Shown: positions 15,622 through 27,300, counted from the first letter of the stretch. The stretch is DNA of 64,000 nucleotides from Opitutia bacterium (GCA_947474365.1 CANJIU010000040.1:1-64000); one strand, 5' to 3'. Program-made: numbers and translations. Notes: a model not told the origin generated them from the letters alone.

Positions 15622-18399
15622 TCACGGGGTCGGTAAACCCGCGTCCACCTTGAGCGCCGTGACCTTGAGATCCTTCACCTGGAACTTGGCGCCGTCGAAT
15701 CCACCGCCGTTGAGATAAAACGGCCCCATCGGTCGGGCGAAGGAGGCGTCGGAGGCGCGGATCGTTTCGCCGTCGATGGTGACGGTGAAGTTCGGGCCGT
15801 CGTGGAGGCACACGATGTCATGCCACTCGGTGTCGGGCTTTTTCAGCTGGCCTTTGACCAGGATGGTGGCGGGGATGTCTTTCGACTTCGGGCGCACAAT
15901 CGCAAATTGGCCGTCGTCGGGAGTGAAGGTAAAATCCATCGCGTGGGCACCGGAATCGGCGGGCCAGGTGACAAACAGAAACTTTTGCCCGGGCTGCACG
16001 AACTTCATCTTCCACTCCAGCTTCAGGCGATCAAAGGGGACGAGCCCCTTGATGGTGGCGAGATGCTTCTCCGCAGGCACCTGCTCACCGACCATCGCGC
16101 CGTCGCGGAACTTCCACGCGCCATGGTGAAACTCCAGGCCTTCCGTTAACGGCGCCGCCCGGCCATCTTCAAACAGCACCACGTGCTCGATCGACTCCGG
16201 CCAGATCGATTTGAGACGGAAGATCGTGAGCGCCCAAACACGCACGCCTTCACCAGCGTTGAGGCGAGTTTCGATGGAGGCGAAGTCCGACATCGGGCGT
16301 TTTCTCACTTCATAAGAAAGGCCGCCATCGGCGTAGACTTCGTTGAATGTACGGTCCGTTAATATACGCGCGGAGCGTCCGTCGAAGCTCGCATCGAGAC
16401 CATTGAGGCGGAGGTCCCGCGGACCGGAATCGGCAAACTCGATCACGACCTCGCTCAATTCGCCCTGGCATTTCCGCAGCAGCGCATTGGCCTGCGCCGG
16501 GGTCAGATCCCTGCCCTCCGCGAGAACGCCGCCGCGCAGTTTCTCGGCTTCCTTCACCGGCCAGAATCCGACGCGCAGGCCGGCGCCGGTATCATGGAGT
16601 GTCAGCTCGTGCGGGAGGGTGAAGGCCTGGTTGACGATCTGTCCCGGGAATTGTTTCTCGAAACTGTCCGTGCGCACCCAGCCGATCTGGATCCGGCGAC
16701 CATCTGGCACATCGCTGAACGTCTGCGCGGCATAAAAGCCGCCGTGCGGCGTGCCATGTGGCCCCGAATCCTTGTGAAAGGTTTGACCGTCGAACCGGCC
16801 GATGAAATAGCGGTTCTGCGCCGCCAGCAGAATCCAGCGCGTCTGGCCGGGCTTCCCGGAGACCGGCAATTCGAAAAATTCCGGGCACTCGAACACGGCC
16901 CCGCGATCCGGGTCGGTGAACGCGCCGGTCCGGCGCCATTGCCTGAGATCGTTCGATTCCCAAAACGCGAGGTTTCGCGACTGAAATTTCTCCATGCCCT
17001 TGGCCGGAGGCGTTGCTTCCGTTTCGGCACAGGAGGTTTCATCATAGACGACCATGACCCATTTCTGCGCGGGCTGATGCCAGATGATTTTCGGATCGCG
17101 GCCCTTGTGTTTTACGACGGGATTTTCCTCCAACTCGGTGAAGGTCCGGCCTCCATCCCTGCTGTACGCGAGGCATTCGCCGCGTCCCGTGCTGGTGAAT
17201 GCGATGAACTGCGTGTTCCGGCCGAGGCCGGCGGAGTTGTTGAAGTCGACAAAACCGCCGCCAGAGAACGCCATGTCCTTGATCGTTTTCTGGTAGAGGG
17301 CGACGGGCTTTTCCTCCCACTGGATCAGGTCCGCGCTCTCAAAGTGTCCCCAATGCATGTTGCCCCAGAAAATTCCGAAAGGATTGTGCTGAGAATAGAG
17401 GTGATATTTCCCGTCGTGGAAAACCATGCCATTGGGATCGTTGTTCCAACCGCGACGCGAAGAGACGTGGAATTGATTGCGGTACGGCTGGGCATAATCC
17501 GACGCCGCCAGCGCCTCGATCGGCGATCCGATCCTGATCCTATCGAACGCGGCCCGGACGGCCTCCGGCGCCCGGCCGTCCCCGGCGGGTGCGATCTTGA
17601 TCTGCTTTCCCTTCAATCCGAAATGGTCGATCGGATACGCCGCACGCCAGAAGGCGTCACCGTCGCGCGGGAGGGAGACCGTGAAATTTTGCACGAGTTT
17701 GTCGCCGTCATAGATCCCGAGCAGAACCACATTGACGCCCCGCGCGTAGTTGGCGATCGGCACGAGGAGGTGGCTGCCAGTCACGGCCAGTGTCCTTGCC
17801 ATCGGCACAGGAGGAGGCGGCGGCGCGGCCGGCGGCACGGCGCTGGTATCGGACTGAACGATCTGGTCCACCGTGATGTGCCCCCAGCCACCCGTGTGCG
17901 CATCGACGATCGCCAACCGCGCCTGGCGGCCGGCCAGTTCCGCCACCTCCCACGCCGCGGGTGCGAGCGTCTCGCTTCCGCCCGGCTTCGTGTTCGGACC
18001 CGTGGCGGTGCGGGCCACCCGACCGTCGACGATCAAATTCAAACACGTCTCGTTCGCCCAACCGCCGCCGCCGATCAAAAACGTGATGAACTTTCGCTCG
18101 AGGGTAAACGGGGGCGAGGTGATCGTGCCGGTCGCCTTGTCGCCGCCGTGGAAGGAGTTCGCCAGGCCGCGGCCGAGGAAGCCGTCGACCTTCATCTGAC
18201 CGGGGAGTTTGCCTCGCGCGGGGCCCTGACCGAAGGCGTCACCCTCGACCTTCCAATCGCCGTAGGTCTCGGACTCGAAGTCGGCGATGACGAGATCAGG
18301 GCGCTTCCCGCCCTGGGCGGGCATGTCGGCAACGGCGGCCAGGGCCAACAGGCCCGCCAGCAACCGCGTCGGACGGAAAAACAAGCGGGGTCGTCTCAT
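15622..18399 (-). CDS. Glycoside hydrolase family 32 (exo-fructanase/levanase-like)
   Basis: Exported enzyme that would release fructose from beta-fructans such as levan or inulin, or from sucrose-type ends. It has 925 residues: signal peptide to about 29, an N-terminal jelly-roll-like domain (about 30-180), a proline-rich linker (PPAAPPPPPVP), and a second small beta domain. The GH32 five-blade propeller carries the nucleophile motif WNNDPNG (about 313-319), GRDPK (about 432) and the acid/base ECPEF (about 502), and a beta-sandwich follows. A C-terminal LamG/DUF1080-like domain (about 770-925) is probably for binding. All three catalytic carboxylates are present. Its start lies 40 bp after the dehydratase gene, so they are likely cotranscribed. 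Confidence 0.92.
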   Translation of the reverse strand: MRRPRLFFRPTRLLAGLLALAAVADMPAQGGKRPDLVIADFESETYGDWKVEGDAFGQGPARGKLPGQMKVDGFLGRGLANSFHGGDKATGTITSPPFTLERKFITFLIGGGGWANETCLNLIVDGRVARTATGPNTKPGGSETLAPAAWEVAELAGRQARLAIVDAHTGGWGHITVDQIVQSDTSAVPPAAPPPPPVPMARTLAVTGSHLLVPIANYARGVNVVLLGIYDGDKLVQNFTVSLPRDGDAFWRAAYPIDHFGLKGKQIKIAPAGDGRAPEAVRAAFDRIRIGSPIEALAASDYAQPYRNQFHVSSRRGWNNDPNGMVFHDGKYHLYSQHNPFGIFWGNMHWGHFESADLIQWEEKPVALYQKTIKDMAFSGGGFVDFNNSAGLGRNTQFIAFTSTGRGECLAYSRDGGRTFTELEENPVVKHKGRDPKIIWHQPAQKWVMVVYDETSCAETEATPPAKGMEKFQSRNLAFWESNDLRQWRRTGAFTDPDRGAVFECPEFFELPVSGKPGQTRWILLAAQNRYFIGRFDGQTFHKDSGPHGTPHGGFYAAQTFSDVPDGRRIQIGWVRTDSFEKQFPGQIVNQAFTLPHELTLHDTGAGLRVGFWPVKEAEKLRGGVLAEGRDLTPAQANALLRKCQGELSEVVIEFADSGPRDLRLNGLDASFDGRSARILTDRTFNEVYADGGLSYEVRKRPMSDFASIETRLNAGEGVRVWALTIFRLKSIWPESIEHVVLFEDGRAAPLTEGLEFHHGAWKFRDGAMVGEQVPAEKHLATIKGLVPFDRLKLEWKMKFVQPGQKFLFVTWPADSGAHAMDFTFTPDDGQFAIVRPKSKDIPATILVKGQLKKPDTEWHDIVCLHDGPNFTVTIDGETIRASDASFARPMGPFYLNGGGFDGAKFQVKDLKVTALKVDAGLPTP

Positions 18400-18439
18400 A
18401 TTGGTTTGTTAGGTGCGGCGGGCACCCGGAACACGCGGT

Positions 18440-19543
18440 TCAGCCGATTTCCACGACGGGTTTTCCGAGCACGTTCATCTTCGGCGCGATGCCGAGACCG
18501 GGCGATTTCGACGCGGCCATGCGGCCATTCACGCGCCGGGGCGCCCCGTCGGCGATGCTCACCGGCCCGTAACTGTTGAAGTCGGTGGTCGTGAAGAGGA
18601 ACTCCGGGGGCGTGCTCTGCGCGAGGTGGGCGATGGCGGCGGTGGCGATGTCACCACCCCACGAATCCTCCAGCGTCATCGCGATACCCATGCTCACGCA
18701 AAGATCGCGGGCCTGGCGGATTTTGGTGAGACCGCCGAGCTTGCTGATTTTGAGATTCACCACGTCCATCGCGAGGTCGGCCTTCGCGCGGAGCAAGATT
18801 CCGAGATCGTCGACGTTTTCATCGAGCACGAACGGGTGCGGAGTCTGGCGGCGGACCGCGAGGCACTCTTCGTAGGTCAGGCAAGGTTGCTCGATATAAA
18901 CGTCCACGTCGCGCACCGCCTTGGCGACGCGCACGGCCTCGTGCTGCACCCAGCCAGTGTTCGCATCGGCGATGAGGCGATCGCCGGTCTGGAGCTTTTC
19001 CGCGACAGCAACGATCCGCGCGATGTCCATATCAGGATCGCCGCCGACCTTGAGTTGAAACCGGCGATACCCTTCCGCGCGATAGCCAGCCACCTTCGCG
19101 GCCATCTGTTCCGGTGACTCCTGCGAGATGGCGCGGTAAAGCGGAACGTCGTCGCCGTAACGGCCGCCGAGCAATTCGCAGACAGGCATACCGGCCGCCT
19201 GACCGAGGATGTCCCAGCACGCGATGTCGATCCCGCTCTTCACGTAGGGATGGCCCTTGAGCGCGGCATCCATGCTGCGGTTCAGCTTCGCGAGCTGTCG
19301 CGGATCCGCGCCGATCAGATGCGGCCCGAGTTCGCGCAGTCCGGAGCGCACGCCCTCCGCATACGCGGGTAAGTAGAACGGCCCCAACGGACACACCTCG
19401 CCGTGGCCGGAGAGGCCGGTGTCCGTCTCGACCCGCACGACCGTGCTGTCGAAAACGGTCACGGATTTGCCGCCGCTCCACTTGTAGGTGGTCTCGTGCA
19501 GCGGGAGTTCAACGCGATAGGCGAGGATGCGTTTGATTTTCAT
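18440..19543 (-). CDS. Enolase-superfamily dehydratase, cis-3-hydroxy-L-proline dehydratase-like
   Basis: A 367-residue cytoplasmic enzyme of the mandelate racemase/muconate lactonizing group. The capping domain contains TGLSGHGEVCPLGPFYLPAY, which I associate with cis-3-hydroxy-L-proline dehydratases. The barrel shows K165 (FQLKVGG) and K265 (NLKISKLGG) as the pair of catalytic lysines, and metal ligands D193 (DANTGW), E218 (IEQP) and D241 (LDENVDD). The start at ATG 19543 fits the family's MKIKRI opening; nine upstream codons are possible. The substrate call is by resemblance only, and a sugar-acid dehydratase or cycloisomerase remains possible. It heads the minus-strand GH32/receptor/sulfatase block, an unexpected partner for hydroxyproline metabolism. 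Confidence 0.8.
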   Translation of the reverse strand: MKIKRILAYRVELPLHETTYKWSGGKSVTVFDSTVVRVETDTGLSGHGEVCPLGPFYLPAYAEGVRSGLRELGPHLIGADPRQLAKLNRSMDAALKGHPYVKSGIDIACWDILGQAAGMPVCELLGGRYGDDVPLYRAISQESPEQMAAKVAGYRAEGYRRFQLKVGGDPDMDIARIVAVAEKLQTGDRLIADANTGWVQHEAVRVAKAVRDVDVYIEQPCLTYEECLAVRRQTPHPFVLDENVDDLGILLRAKADLAMDVVNLKISKLGGLTKIRQARDLCVSMGIAMTLEDSWGGDIATAAIAHLAQSTPPEFLFTTTDFNSYGPVSIADGAPRRVNGRMAASKSPGLGIAPKMNVLGKPVVEIG

Positions 19544-20325
19544 GGAAGGGGGCTCGGCCCGGCCGGGCAAATATTGGCGGGAAGCTCAATTTTCGGGAGA
19601 CCGGTCGCAGGTCGGGTGTGCTGTCCAAGTAATGCGCAGACCCGTCGCGTTGATTCAATCACAGACCGGCGCCGGCCGGTGTTGCATTGGCGCTCGTTTG
19701 ATCGAAACCACGTTCCGGAAGGTTCGGATGGGGGCAGAAAAGGCGGGAGCTGACCGAGTTGAGTCGGTCAGCTCCCGCCCCTCTGCAAACCCAATAGGCG
19801 GGTCACCGATGGAGCGAACACCTTGGTCGGCACCGAGGGCTTCGCCCGGGCGCGCCGAGCGCCGACGTCTACAGGCTCGGCAGGTGCTCCACGAAATTTT
19901 CACCGGATTGGACCGCCAGCAATCTCCGAAATTCACGTGTCTGCCCCACCTGCCGGGTCAGGGAACACCCAGCATCATTGCACGCGACGCTGCCTTTTTC
20001 CCCTTGCGCGGGAAGTCATGCTTCGGGGCGCTGGTGCCACCCCCGCCAACCGCGAACCGCTACCTTGGAATCCGGGAGCCGAGCAACCGGACCCGAGGCC
20101 GAAGTTGCGCGGCAATGACGGCGTTGGATGCGCAATCGGGCGGATCCAAGTCCAAATTCTCCACACAATCCGACGACCGAGGCATTGCGTAATTGATTAC
20201 CAACTACAACTCTTCGGCCCGGCATCCGGTTGAAGTCCCATTGGGAATGGTGGCGCCAGGACCACGAATTCTCGCGATCCGATCTTGGGTTGCATTGCGT
20301 ATTTCAACGGGATAAGCATCTGAGC
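19544..20325. other. Gene-poor region upstream of the dehydratase gene
   Basis: About 780 bp without a credible gene. It should hold the dehydratase promoter near its left end, but no clear -35/-10 pair was found. It contains the 16-bp hairpin at 19742-19779. The open frames are arginine- or proline-rich chance frames. Confidence 0.45.
19742..19779. terminator. Perfect 16-bp hairpin, terminator- or operator-like
   Basis: Arms ggcgggagctgaccga (19742-19757) and tcggtcagctcccgcc (19764-19779) with a 6-nt loop, gttgag. The stem is perfect and strongly GC-paired, but no T-run follows on either strand. It stands in non-coding DNA, so it may be a factor-dependent terminator, a structured-RNA element or a remnant of a longer palindrome. 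Confidence 0.5.
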
Positions 20326-20664
20326 GTGAACACCACGTCACAGGCGGAAGAAGGGTTCGATCGCGATGGGGATCGACTGCGCGAACAGCTGGTGATTCTG
20401 GCGGCCGAATGCCCCTACACAAATTCCAATCCCCCCAGTTGTCCTTTACACGAGGTGAGAAAATTGGAACCGACGGCGATCATTGACTGGCTCGATGCGC
20501 TGAACCCTGACGAGAAGGATTTTCTGACCACCTATCACCAAGTCTGTCTGGAGACCAAGCGGGAGAGCGACCGAGTCGTAGGATCGCAGCCGAAAGAAGA
20601 TTCAGCGACGGCGAAGCGGAAACGACCGAAGCCCCGGAAGGCACCGAAGGTGGCACCTACCTGA
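20326..20664 (+). CDS. Small hypothetical protein with CP..NPP.CPLH motif
   Basis: A possible 112-residue cytoplasmic protein from a GTG at 20326; a TTG at 20230 would give 144 residues. The core LREQLVILAAECPYTNSNPP, then SCPLHEVRKL and a later DFLTTYHQVCL, looks like a conserved protein rather than a chance frame. I have an impression of similar short proteins in Opitutaceae but cannot name the family. Three cysteines and two histidines could form a metal site. The C-terminal 25 residues are lysine/arginine/proline-rich (KRKRPKPRKAPK). The start is undecided and no strong ribosome-binding site is seen. It is isolated on the plus strand. Confidence 0.5.
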   Translation: MNTTSQAEEGFDRDGDRLREQLVILAAECPYTNSNPPSCPLHEVRKLEPTAIIDWLDALNPDEKDFLTTYHQVCLETKRESDRVVGSQPKEDSATAKRKRPKPRKAPKVAPT

Positions 20665-21394
20665 GGGTGGGAACCGGATTTTTCATGCCGGCGACCCGTG
20701 GACAAAGTCTGGGACTTCACTGTAGGCAATCCTCCTGCCAGCGGAGAAGCGGGATTTGGCAATCGGGCCGGGCCTGGTCAATGAGATGAGTGTATCCATT
20801 ATCTCCCACTCGCTCCCGGGGTTAAAAGGAATCGAGGATGGGGAGACTCCGTTGCAGTTTACCGTAACCCTGCGTTCCGGTCAGTTGGGGCATGCGGCCC
20901 AAAATGCAGGGTTGTCGACACCGAGTCGCGTACCAGTCGGCCATAATCAACGGTGAGTTGCGCTGCTTCACCGCGGTGACGTAACGGGCGGCGTTGTCGA
21001 TTTCGTAGGCTTGCCAGTAACGGCGTGGGATGCGGAGTGATTGGAAGATGAGCGCCGGCAAAGGCGAGCGTGCCGACGTTTTCGCGGTCCCGGTGCACAA
21101 TGCGCACGCCCTATCCGCCAAGGCACGCGGAGCGATCGCGGCGTCTTGTGGCATGTTGAGCGTCGGTTAGCGGAGGATTATTCGAATGCACCCTGGCAAG
21201 CGGTCCTGCTGTGGGGAAAGCGTACCCTTGCTTCAAAGGGCACGCGCGCATTGCCAGTGGAGTATCAGCGGGCGGGTTCAAATCGCAGGGCGTTTGGGCG
21301 GACAGGCATTCGCCGCCGAGGCGGTCTCCACCCGCGGTGCGTCGGCTGAGTGCTGGCAGCCGAAGCGAGCGCAAGCCACCGCAAGGGAATTTTT
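20665..21394. other. Gene-poor region upstream of the giant surface-protein gene
   Basis: About 730 bp. A 110-codon minus-strand frame (20822-21154) contains a protein-like stretch (RIPRRYWQAYEIDNAARYV) but I could not relate it to a family; it may be a decayed gene. The promoter for the giant gene should lie within the last 200 bp. A ribosome-binding site (aaggga) is visible at 21384-21389. Confidence 0.4.
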
Positions 21395-24300
21395 ATGAAG
21401 ATATCCAATGCAGGGGTCGCCATGACCATGCTCTCCGGCATGCGGAGTTCGGCCCTTAGCGCCGTTGCGTTCATCGCGCTGGCAGGCGTGCTCGGTGCGG
21501 CGGCGTCGGTGGAGGTGCCAACAATTACCACCGAACCCAGCAGTCAAACGGTGAACGCCGGTCAGGCGGCGACGTTTTCAGTCGTGGCGACCGGCGTGCC
21601 GAAGCCGACGTATCAATGGCGCAAGGGCGGCGCTCCGATCATCGGAGCTACCAACACCGGATACGCCATCGCGAGCGTGCAGTTGGGTGATGTGGGCAGC
21701 TACAACGTCGAGGTGACGAACTCGGCGGGCAGCGTGACGAGCAGCGTCATCGTACTGACGGTGAATGCGCCTCTTGGCGGCACTGTCGCGGGTTGGGGAG
21801 CGGGCACCACTGCGACGGGCGTTGGCACGGAGCGTGGCCAATCAATCGTGCCTGTTGGTTTGAGTGGGGTAACGGGCATTGCGGCGGGTAAATTTCACAC
21901 GGTGGCCGTGAAGGGCAATGGCACGGTCGCAGCTTGGGGGGCGGGTGTCACTCTTACCGGCGTTGAGCCGGAATATGGCCAATCAATCGAACCCGCTGGT
22001 TTGAGCGGCGTGACGGCTGTGGCCGCTGGTCACTATCATACCGTGGTGTTGAAGAGCGATGGCACGGTGGTGGCGTGGGGATGGAACGAATTTGGTCAAG
22101 CGACTGTGCCAACCGGGTTGAGTGGGGTGACGGCTATCGCGGCTGGTTATTACCACACGGTGGCTTTGAAGAGCGATGGTACGGTGGTAGTGTGGGGATA
22201 CGACATCTTTGGATTGAAGACTATCCCTCCCGGATTGAGCGGAGTCACAGCTATTGCGGCCGGCACGGCTGAAATTGTGGCCTTGAAGGGTGATGGCACG
22301 GTGGTGGCGTGGGGATACAACGTTCATAACGCTACGGTTGTTCCTTATGGGTTGAGCGGGGTGATTGCCATTGCAGCGGGTTCTGATCACACCGTGGCCT
22401 TGAAAAGCGACGGTACGGTGGTGGCTTGGGGAAACAACGCGTCCGGTCAAACGAGCGTGCCCGTCGGCTTGGGCGGAGTTACGTCCATTGCGGCGGGTGC
22501 TGGTCACACCGCGGCCTTGAAGAGCAATGGCACGGTTGTGGCTTGGGGATTTAACGACCAAGGGCAAACGACCATTCCGGCCGGCTTGAGCGGAGTGACC
22601 GCTCTTGCGGCCGGTGGTTATCACACGGTGGCGCTCGTCGGCACTGCGCCGGCCATCGGCCCTACGATCACCACGCAACCAATGGGCCGCACGGTTTGGC
22701 GGACGTGGAATCCCCCCCAAGACGCGGTCTTCTCGGTCGCGGCCGCAGGCACCCCTGCCCTCGCTTATCGCTGGCAGGGCTCAATCGATGGTGGGCTCAC
22801 GTGGGGCAACCTGGGAGTCTTCGCGCCCTACAATGGCGTGACCACGGAAACGCTCACCGTGAATGCGGACGCGACGATCCGGAGCCGGGCGCAATTCCGC
22901 TGTGTCGTGACCAACTCAACCGGCTCGGTCACCAGCAGCGCCGCCTTGCTCCGCGTGGCGTCAAGAGACGAGAGCTTTGCGGGCAGTGACAATTTCGCCA
23001 CGACTGACAACTGGAGTGCCCCCACGTTACTGTCCGGCACGGGCCAGCTGAATTTCGCCACCAGCCGGCTTGATTACGTCGTCCTCTACCCCACGAGTGA
23101 CGATGCCACCCTGAGGGAATGGACCGCCAACCTTGGTTCCTACTTTCGCGATTGGTCAGTGCAGGTCGATGTGCATCTCGATCCGATCTTCATGGCGGCG
23201 GGCGAATACGCCAACCTCAACCTCATCGTCGTCAAGGCAAGCGACACCCTGAAACCTCTCGGGCTGACGAACCGGATCGATATTGCACTCGACCGTTATG
23301 GAACGGGCAGCGGCATCGTACAGGATTTTGGCGGCGACTTTACGGGCAACGGCAACCGCACACCCGCCACCGGAATGGTCGAAACACCCAGCTTCGCAAG
23401 CGACGCCACGCTGCGAATCAGGTTCAACAGTACGACCAAGGAACTCACGTCGTGGTTTGACGCCGACGGTCCCACGAACGGCTTCTCGTGGACCCTCTTG
23501 CAGTCGGTCAACATCGGCACCGGCCTCTACACGTGGAACATGAACGAAAGCGAAACGTTCGCGGTGATGCTCGTCGGTGGGTCCGGCAACATCCTCCTGA
23601 GCCCCGGGATGGCCTACTTCGACAACTTCACAACCGCCGAGCTGAGCTCTCCGGTGATCACGAGTCAGCCGCTCCCGCGGTCGGTTTCCATCGGTGGTAC
23701 GGTCACCTTCACCGTGGTCGCGACCGGCACTGCACCGCTCGCCTACACCTGGAAGAAAGACGACACGGCCCTGGTCAACGGCAGCACCCTTTCCGGGGCG
23801 ACCACTCCGATCCTCACGCTGATCAACCTCCAGGCTGCCGATGCCGGCAACTACACCTGTGTCGTGAGCAACGGCCTTGGTTCGCCCGCGACCAGCAACG
23901 CGGCGTTGCTCACCGTGAACCGGCTGACGCAGACGCTCAGCTTTGGCGTGCTGCCAAACAAGCCGGTGAATGCCGCGCCGTTTACCCTGAGCGCCACGGC
24001 CAGCAGCGGCTTGCCGGTGAGCTATGCCAGTTCCAACCCTGGCGTGGCCACGGTGAACGGGAACACGGTGACGCTCATGGGCATCGGCATAACCACCCTC
24101 ACGGCCAGTCAGGCCGGCGATGCGACGTATCTGCCGGCGGCCGAAGTGGCCCAGACCCTCCAAGTGACTGCGGCGGCGCCACTCGATTATAGCTACATCA
24201 CCAGTGATGGCACCGTCACGATCACCAGCTACACCGGTGCCGGTGGAACAGTGGTCATTCCAGCCACCATCAATGGCCTCCCGGTCACCGGTATCGGCAT

Positions 24301-27300
24301 CAGGGCCTTTCAGTCCAAACCCAGTCTGACCAGTCTCACCATTCCCGAAAGCGTCACCAGTATTGGGGACTGGGCGTTCTCCTATTGCCACAACCTGGCG
24401 AGCGTGGTCATCCCCGATGGCGTAACCAGTATCGGAAACTATGCCTTCGCCTACTGCAATAACCGGACCCGTGTGACGCTGGGCGCCAGTGTTGTCGTCA
24501 TCGGGTATGCAGCATTTTGTTACAACACAGGGCTGGTCAGCATCGCCATTCCCGACAGCGTGCACGACATCGGCAGCGCCGCGTTTTCTTTCTGCCCGGA
24601 TTTGACCGCCATCACGGTCGGGCCCCTCAATGCCGTCTACGCCAGCAGCGCCGCCGGGGTTCTGTTCAACCAGAGCCAGACGATCCTGCTCCAATACCCC
24701 GCCGGAAAACTCGAAAACCATTACACGATCCCCGCTGGAGTGATCGCGATTGGGGAAGCGGCGTTCTCCAGTTGCGCCCACCTGACGAGCGTCACGATTC
24801 CCGACAGCGTGGTCAGTATCGGGTGGTCGGCCTTCAATGCCTCCTCCAGGCTGACGAGCGTTACCATCCCCGCTGGCGTCACCAGCATTGCCGGCTACGG
24901 GTTCTTCGGGTGCAGCAGCTTGGCCAGCATTACCATCGGCAACGGCGTCACCAGCATCGGAACCTATGCGTTCTCCGGCTGCACGAGCCTGCCGAGTGTC
25001 GTGATTCCCGCAGGTGTCACCAGTCTGGGAGCCTCGGCGTTCCGGCAGTGCACTAGTCTGAAGGGAATCTATTGCCAAGGCAACGCCCCCGGACTCGGCA
25101 CCGATGTCTTCTACAATGACGCTCAGGCGACTGTCTATTACGTGGAGGGTACCTTGGGCTGGGCCGCGACATTCGGCGGCCGCCCGACTGTCATGTTGGC
25201 GCTGCCGAGCATCACCGAGCAGGCCGCGAACCAGACCGTGACGGTCGGCCAGACGGCGACGTTCACCGTCGTGGCCGCCGGCTCGCCCGCGCCGACGCTT
25301 CGCTGGCAGATTTCGAACGACGGCGGGCTCGGGTGGAGCGACTTGGCCGAGGCCGCGCCTTTCAGTGGCGTGACGACCGCGACGCTCACGATCGGTGCGA
25401 TGATGACGGCTCAGAGTCGCTCGCAATTCCACTGTGTGGCTAGCAACCTTGTCGGTTCGGTGACCGGCAATGCCGTCATCCTTAGGGTGGCGCCCCTTGC
25501 CACGAGCTTCACGGGCAGTGACGATTTCTCCGCATTCGGCAACTGGAGCGCACCCACGATTTCCTCTGGCAAAGGCCGACTGAATTTCGCCAACGACCGC
25601 CTCGAATATACCGTCAGCTCTCCCACTGGTGAAGACGATATTGCCCTGCGGGAATGGACGCAAAACAATGTTGGCTCTTACAACAAGGACTGGGCGGTGC
25701 AGATCGATGTGCACCTGGCGGCGATGAGCCTGGCGAACGGTCAATGCGCCTGGCTCGACTTGATGGTCGTCCGCGCGGTCGATGCCCTCAAGCCCTGGGA
25801 GCAGATGAACATCATGGACCTCCAGATCGACCGCTATGGGAACGGCAGCAACACGGTGCATGATTTCGGGGGCGCCCTCGTTGGCAACGGCTCCCGCACC
25901 CCTGCGACCGGCATGCTCGAAGTGCGCGACAATTCGACCGACGCAACGCTTCGTATCAGCTTCAATAGCACCACGAAGGAGCTCACCTCGTGGACCGACG
26001 CGGACGGCCCCGCCAACGGATACGTCTGGACCCTGTTGCAAACCGTCAACATTGGCTCCGGGATCTACACGTGGGGCATGAATGCCAGCAGCACCTTTGC
26101 GATCATGCTAGTCGGAGGGGCTACCGGCGTCTCCCTGGGTTCCGGGCAGGCCTACTTCGATAATTTCCTGACGACCGGTACGAGCGTCCCCGTCATCACC
26201 ACGCAGCCACAGCCGCAAACGGTGTCAGTCGGGGCGAATGTGACGTTCACCGTCGTGGCCGCCGGTTCGCCCGCGCCGACGTATCAGTGGCGCAAGTCCG
26301 ATGCGAACGTCCCCGGCGCCACCAGCGCCACGCTGACGATCCCCAACGCGCAGCTCGTTGATGCCGGCAGTTACGATGTCGTTGTCAGCAACTCCGCCGG
26401 CAGCATTACCTCGAGCGCAGCGACACTCAGCGTCCAAACCGGAACCACGGCTGCCATCCAAGGCTACGGCGTGGCGAAGATGCAGCGGACGGTGCAAACC
26501 TCCGCAGGCACACCGACTCCGATCTCGGCCTCACCGTTCACCGTTGAGGCCAGAGTGTTTGGCCTCAACCTGTCTGGGATCGGTGCGCCGTCATTCACCT
26601 CTCCAGCCCCCAGCAGTGTGCCGGGTGGGGCGCTCGTTTATGATGCCAACAAGGTGCGCTGGGGTTATAGTTCACCTCTGTCGTACGCGAGCCTGACGGC
26701 GCTTAATCCCGACTTCAAGGACGGCACCTACGTCATGACCGTCAACAGTGTGACGGTAAATCTCGACCTTGCGGGCGCAACGTCCCTGCCGGCATCGCCA
26801 CGGCTCGTCGGTGGCACGTGGTCGGGCGGTTCCCTGCAATTGAATGCGAGCAGTGACTGGGTTCTGACCTTCGGGGCGTTTGCCGATCACGCGGCGGAGA
26901 GCCTCATCGAATTCCGGATCAACCTGCCGGGCATCGGGGTCTTCCAGCGGGACACGTTCGATTCATCCGCGGTCAGCTTCGTGATTCCGGCGGGAACGCT
27001 GGCTGCGGGCGGCATCTACGCGGCGAACTTGGAATTCATCAATCTCTCCACACTTGACCAGAGCGGCATCAGCGGCGCCGTTGGTATTGCCGGTGTTGGT
27101 ACGCGGGTGAACTTCACCATCGCAGCCACCACCGCTTCGCTCGCCCCGACGATTACAAGCGCGACCGGCGCGACGGCGACCGTTGGCACGGCGTTCAGCT
27201 ACGCCATCATCGCGGCGCCTGGACCGATTGTGAATTTTTCCGTGACCGGTGCACTGCCGGCCGGCGTGACCCTCAACGCTTCCACCGGTGTCATCAGCGG

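Noticed and set aside
16594..18579. 661-codon plus-strand open frame opposite GH32
   Set aside because: Antisense to a catalytic GH32 domain with all three signature motifs; the composition is that of a shadow frame.
20822..21154. 110-codon minus-strand frame with RIPRRYWQAYEIDNAARYV
   Set aside because: Part of it looks protein-like, but no family was recognised and the ends are low quality. It may be a decayed gene; support was too weak to list as a gene.
23156..26041. 961-codon minus-strand open frame inside the giant surface-protein gene
   Set aside because: It lies wholly antisense to clear Ig, LamG and BspA repeats, and its internal repetition simply mirrors the sense repeats. No start context or family motif was seen.
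22660..26180. Duplicated Ig-LamG segments as a possible assembly artefact
   Set aside because: The two copies differ at many positions in both DNA and protein (for example SDNFATTDNWSAP versus SDDFSAFGNWSAP), which fits old internal duplication rather than misassembly.
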